Shown here one piece after another: positions 60,548-64,000 of a stretch of 64,000 bases of DNA. The notes below the pieces were generated by a model. It had not been told where the DNA came from. It searched no databases and worked only from the letters and a program-made list of their open reading frames with translations. Within the stretch, counting starts at the first letter, position 1. Each line of letters starts with the position of its first letter. The stretch covers positions 62,001 to 126,000 of the forward strand of contig JALGAS010000007.1 of the NCBI GenBank assembly GCA_023078685.1. The letters are read 5' to 3'. A program made the position numbers and the translations under genes. This stretch comes from Neopestalotiopsis rosae (lineage: Eukaryota; Ascomycota; Sordariomycetes; Amphisphaeriales; Sporocadaceae).

Positions 60548-60575
60548 AAAGATATCGGTTATTAACGATATCTTT
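60548..60575. repeat. Perfect inverted repeat inside the LTR
   Basis: AAAGATATCG, an 8-nt spacer, then CGATATCTTT. Could form a hairpin or be a dyad binding site in the LTR U3 region. Confidence 0.85.
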
Positions 60576-60767
60576 AACGTGCGGTAAAACCCCACTAAGT
60601 GGTGGTTATTGCGGTGGCAACACTATAGGGTAGCCCCACCCAAATACCTTCTATAGTATTCTACCACTTTCCTTAATTATAAATCAACCGTATTATTAAT
60701 TAACTTGATTATAAATCAATTAATTAATAATATATTCCAGAATGTTCTTATTGGTTGATTTAATGGG

Positions 60768-60774
60768 TATAAAA
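60768..60774 (+). promoter_or_regulatory. TATA box of the LTR
   Basis: TATAAAA in GGGTATAAAAGGGAG, about 310 bp from the LTR 5' end and followed about 30-45 bp later by the pyrimidine-rich TTACTTTCTTCCTCTCC, a typical start region. Whether it is active is unknown. Confidence 0.6.
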
Positions 60775-60929
60775 GGGAGTTATTTTATTTGTAATTAGTT
60801 TACTTTCTTCCTCTCCTTAAGCTTTAATATAACCACGTTTTCCAGCCTATACTAGACGATTCTACGAATTTATAGTTGAACGCTTCCCTGTGCCTAAGGT
60901 ATATGATTACCCAATCAGACCTTAGAACA

Positions 60930-60934
60930 TTAAA
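60930..60934. repeat. Target-site duplication, right (TTAAA)
   Basis: TTAAA directly after the LTR CA end, matching the left copy. AT-rich context makes a chance match possible. Confidence 0.75.
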
Positions 60935-63900
60935 TTTAAATATCGAATCGTAAAATAAAAGAATAGCTAAAAAATATAAATTATTATTAATATTAAATTT
61001 AGCGCAAATTTTTTTAATATAAATATCGTAAAATAATGCTATAATTTTTTTTTTATAATTTCGCATAATTCGGATATTTAGGAATTAAAATACGTTTTTT
61101 TTTATTTTAAATTTATATTTTCCTTTAATATATTTAATAAGCTAATTTGCGATATTTTTATATTTTTTATTATAAAAAATTAAAATATTATTTATATAAA
61201 AAACGAGGAAAATAATCTTATTAAAATTAAAAAATAAATAGGGCTTTTTATTTAAAGCCTTTATTTTTAATTATAATAATATATTGCTAAATTTTTTATA
61301 TTAAAAAAAAAATAAATCCTTAAATCCGTATAAAGCTTTCCGGAGTTTTAAATATTTATTTAAAATCCTAAAGCCTTTAAATAATTCGCAAAATATAGGA
61401 TTTATATTTCCTCGTAATATATTTAAAAATGCTTTTATTATATCGAATTATTTGCATTTTAAATTAAATTTTGCAATTATAGCTATTATAATTTTAAACG
61501 ATTTTGCTATTAAAATCGAAGCATAAATGTTTTTGATATTAGCATTTTATAAATTTTTTTTAGCGATAAATCGTGCTTTAAATTTAATAAAATAATTATT
61601 TTTATTAAATTTATAAGCTTAAATTTATATTAATAATATAAGCTTTTTATGCTTTTTTTATCGGTCGGTTTTTTTTTAAATACCTTTTAAAATTAATATT
61701 TAAAGCTTTATATATATTATTTAACGAAAATTATTATTAAATTTATATCTTTAAAATTCCGAATACCTTTTTGGCAAATTTAGTATTTAATTTTTATAAA
61801 TCCTTTTTTAGGGTTTTATATCGATATTTAATAATATAAATATAAAAAAGTTTTTTTTAGCTTTTATTATTTTTTTAATAAATATTTTTATATTACCTAA
61901 AATCGGTTTATAGCTTAATATTATAAAAGCAATTATATAATATAATATTTTATGCTTTTTAAATTTATTTTTAAAAGGAGATAGCATAAAAATTTCCGTA
62001 AAGGAAGTTTAGAAAAAATTAATTTCCCGAATAGCAAATATTTTATAATTTATTTTGCGGACGGAAAAAATCCGATTTGCGAATCGATTTAATGCTTTCC
62101 GCACCCGAATAAAACGCCTAAATAGTTTTTTTTTATTTAAATTAGTGCTAAGATATTTATTTTTATTAAATACCTTATTTTTAATATTAATAATCTTTAA
62201 TAATATTTTTATCCTAAAGCGTGCTAATTTTTTAAAATTAATATTACGTATTAGGATCTCTAATTTAAAAATTCCTAATATTTTTTTTTATAATTTTATA
62301 ATATCTAGGAAAATATCGTTTTCCGAATTTTTACCCTATTAAATAAGGGATTTTATAAGCTTTAATAAAAATAATTAATTATTCTCTATCCCGTTTCGTC
62401 CGTTAAAATACATTTTACGGTAGGAATATTAAAAATTAGCTTTTATACTCGCTAAAAAAGCTTTTTTATAATTTTATTTAGCTATTCCGGTTTTAATTTA
62501 AAATTTAGGCGTTATTTTTAAAAATAATATATTTAAATTTTAGCTTAGCTTAAAGCTTTATAAAGCGTTTAAAGAGATTTTTAAAGGAATATTTAAATTT
62601 TAATTAATAAAATAGCCGGTTTTATCGTTAACCCCGGGTTATTCCGTGGTTTATTAAAAATTATTAAAAATATTTTTTATAGCTTTTTTACCCTTTAAAT
62701 TACGCAATTTTATACTAATATTTAATTTTTATAAATTAAATTTTAATAATAAATTATTTTTAATTAAAATAATCGTTAATTTTTTAATTTTATTAACGAT
62801 TTTTCGGCGTTTTTTTTTAAAAAAATAATTTATTTTTTTTTGCTTTATTTTTAATAAAATTATAATTTATTAAATTTAATATTATATATTATTATTATTT
62901 TATTATTTAATAATATTTAAATTTTATATATTTAATTTAATTAATATTTAATTAAATATCCGATATAAGCTTTATATTCGGTTTTAAATCTTATATTTTT
63001 CGGATTTTATTTTTTTTATTAATAAATAAGCAAAATAATTATATATATAAATATTATTTTAATTTAAACGTATATTTTTAAAAAATGCTTTAATAAATTC
63101 GGGTAAATATTACTTAAAATATTTTTAAAATTAATTATCAAAGGTTTTATTTAATAATTTAAATTTATTTAATTAATTTAGGCTTATATTATAAAAATAA
63201 GCTATAGCTTTTAATATTTTACCCTAAAATTTTATAAGGAAATTTGCTTTATTAAATATTTTAATAGCTTTTTATTTTAATTTTTTATTTGCTTTTTTTA
63301 TATTATTATATAATTTATAAATATAAAAAAGGCTAATTTAAAATTTAATCCCTTTTTTCCTAGCTTATTTTTAGAATTTTCCTTTTTTTTTTATAAATAC
63401 TAATCCTAATTTTTTATTAATAAATAAAATAATAATATTTATTTTATATTATTTTTTAACCTAAATAACGAATTTTTGGATAATTTAAATAAAAATTAAA
63501 GCTTTTTTTATTTTTATAAACTTAACGAAATACTTCCTAGCCTATTTTTCTTTAAAAACCACCGCTTTTATAAAATTATCTAATACTTAATTATAAAAAA
63601 CCAAATTTATTAATATTTTTTAAAAAAATCGTTTAAATCGATATTTTTTTTTTTTAAAATTATTTGCAAAGCTAATATTTTAGCGTATGCTTTATAATTT
63701 AATTATTTTATTTTATTAATAATTATATTTTTAGCTTTAAAAATTAATTTTTTTAGGGCTTTTAATCCTAAATATCCTAATTATAAATATTATAAATTTT
63801 TATTTCTAAATTTAAGCTTAATAAAATTTTTAAATTTTTAAAATTTATATTAATTAATTATTTTAAATATAATAAAATAGCTTAAATTTATAACGATTTT

Positions 63901-64000
63901 TAATAAAATACCGCACGGGTAAAAAGGAACGTTTATATATTAAAAAAAAATAAAAATTTTTTTTTAATTAATTTAGCTAAAATATAAAAATCGGAAAATC

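Larger units (their letters stand above)
60460..60929 (+). mobile_element. Solo LTR of an LTR retrotransposon, 470 bp
   Basis: Starts TGTTGCACGG and ends CTTAGAACA, so the termini are TGTT...AACA, a perfect short inverted repeat with the TG...CA ends of retroviral-type LTRs. It is flanked on both sides by TTAAA (60,455-60,459 and 60,930-60,934), a 5-bp target duplication. Inside are a TATAAAA box at 60,768-60,774 in the same orientation followed by a pyrimidine-rich start-like stretch, and a 10-bp inverted repeat at 60,548-60,575. CpA and TpG are common, unlike the flanks. No second copy is seen within the window, so it is either a solo LTR formed by recombination or one whose element was lost. 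Copia versus gypsy cannot be decided. Confidence 0.82.
50161..64000. repeat. AT-rich block of RIP-mutated repeats
   Basis: From about 50,160 to the window end the sequence is dominated by A and T with long runs of TTTTATT/AATAAA type. C and G survive mainly in CG, GC, CC and GG contexts, while CpA and TpG look scarce, the signature expected when RIP turns CpA into TpA in duplicated DNA. All reading frames are short; the longest (95 codons or less) are strings of Ile, Lys, Asn, Phe and Leu without a domain. The block probably consists of several old transposons, but the families cannot be told by eye. Boundaries where composition changes are visible near 57,302 and around the solo LTR at 60,460-60,929. 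No telomere repeat is present at the window end. Confidence 0.9.

Noticed and set aside
60824..61066. Minus-strand frame across the LTR edge
   Set aside because: It crosses the LTR 3' end and the target duplication, so it cannot be one ancestral gene; chance frame in AT-rich DNA.
50401..64000. Could the AT-rich part be mitochondrial DNA?
   Set aside because: No rRNA, tRNA or cox/nad/cob reading frame is visible, CG dinucleotides are frequent, and CpA/TpG depletion fits RIP better.

Overview
The window looks like nuclear DNA of a filamentous ascomycete (Pezizomycotina), most likely a sordariomycete and perhaps Hypocreales. The grounds are short GT-AG introns of about 45-110 bp, dispersed genes on both strands with no operons, fungal families (caleosin, ERV41-type protein, NBR1-like receptor with four ZZ fingers, ankyrin/CorA fusion, cytochrome P450), and a sharp switch at about 50.16 kb into a very AT-rich block that looks like repeats mutated by RIP (repeat-induced point mutation). 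The species cannot be told from sequence alone.

Layout. 0-12 kb holds housekeeping genes: a TOM70-like import receptor cut by the window edge (-), an aminodeoxychorismate lyase (+), a caleosin (-), a pepsin-type aspartic protease without an obvious signal peptide (-), and a CASC3/Barentsz-like exon-junction-complex protein (-). 16.8-19.5 kb encodes an NBR1-type selective-autophagy receptor (+). 20-31 kb holds five calls on the minus strand: a membrane-anchored protein with a lectin-like repeat ectodomain, a secreted alpha/beta-hydrolase with an apparent frameshift, a tRNA-Thr(AGU), an ERV41/ERGIC2-like cargo receptor and transketolase. 31-46 kb is looser: an intronless unknown gene, a secreted NucA/NucB-like nuclease, an unknown protein with three copies of a module, and a ten-exon ankyrin-repeat/CorA-like channel. 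46.9-50.3 kb holds a cytochrome P450 and a secreted alpha/beta-hydrolase whose 3' part is lost at the edge of the AT-rich block.

50.16-64 kb has no convincing intact gene. It is extremely AT-rich, CpA and TpG look scarce, and reading frames are broken, as expected of RIP-mutated transposons. Inside it lies a little-mutated 470-bp solo LTR at 60,460-60,929 with TG...CA ends and a TTAAA target duplication.

The genes do not form one pathway. The only grouping that suggests shared function is the P450 plus secreted hydrolase at the repeat edge, which may be what remains of a metabolic gene cluster. The observations most worth checking are the in-frame 45-nt intron splitting the CASC3 eIF4A3-binding region, two probable GC-AG introns, the frameshifted and truncated hydrolases, the ankyrin-CorA gene with its microexon and acidic minisatellite, and the clean solo LTR in decayed DNA. 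I did not find a clearly new multi-gene system.
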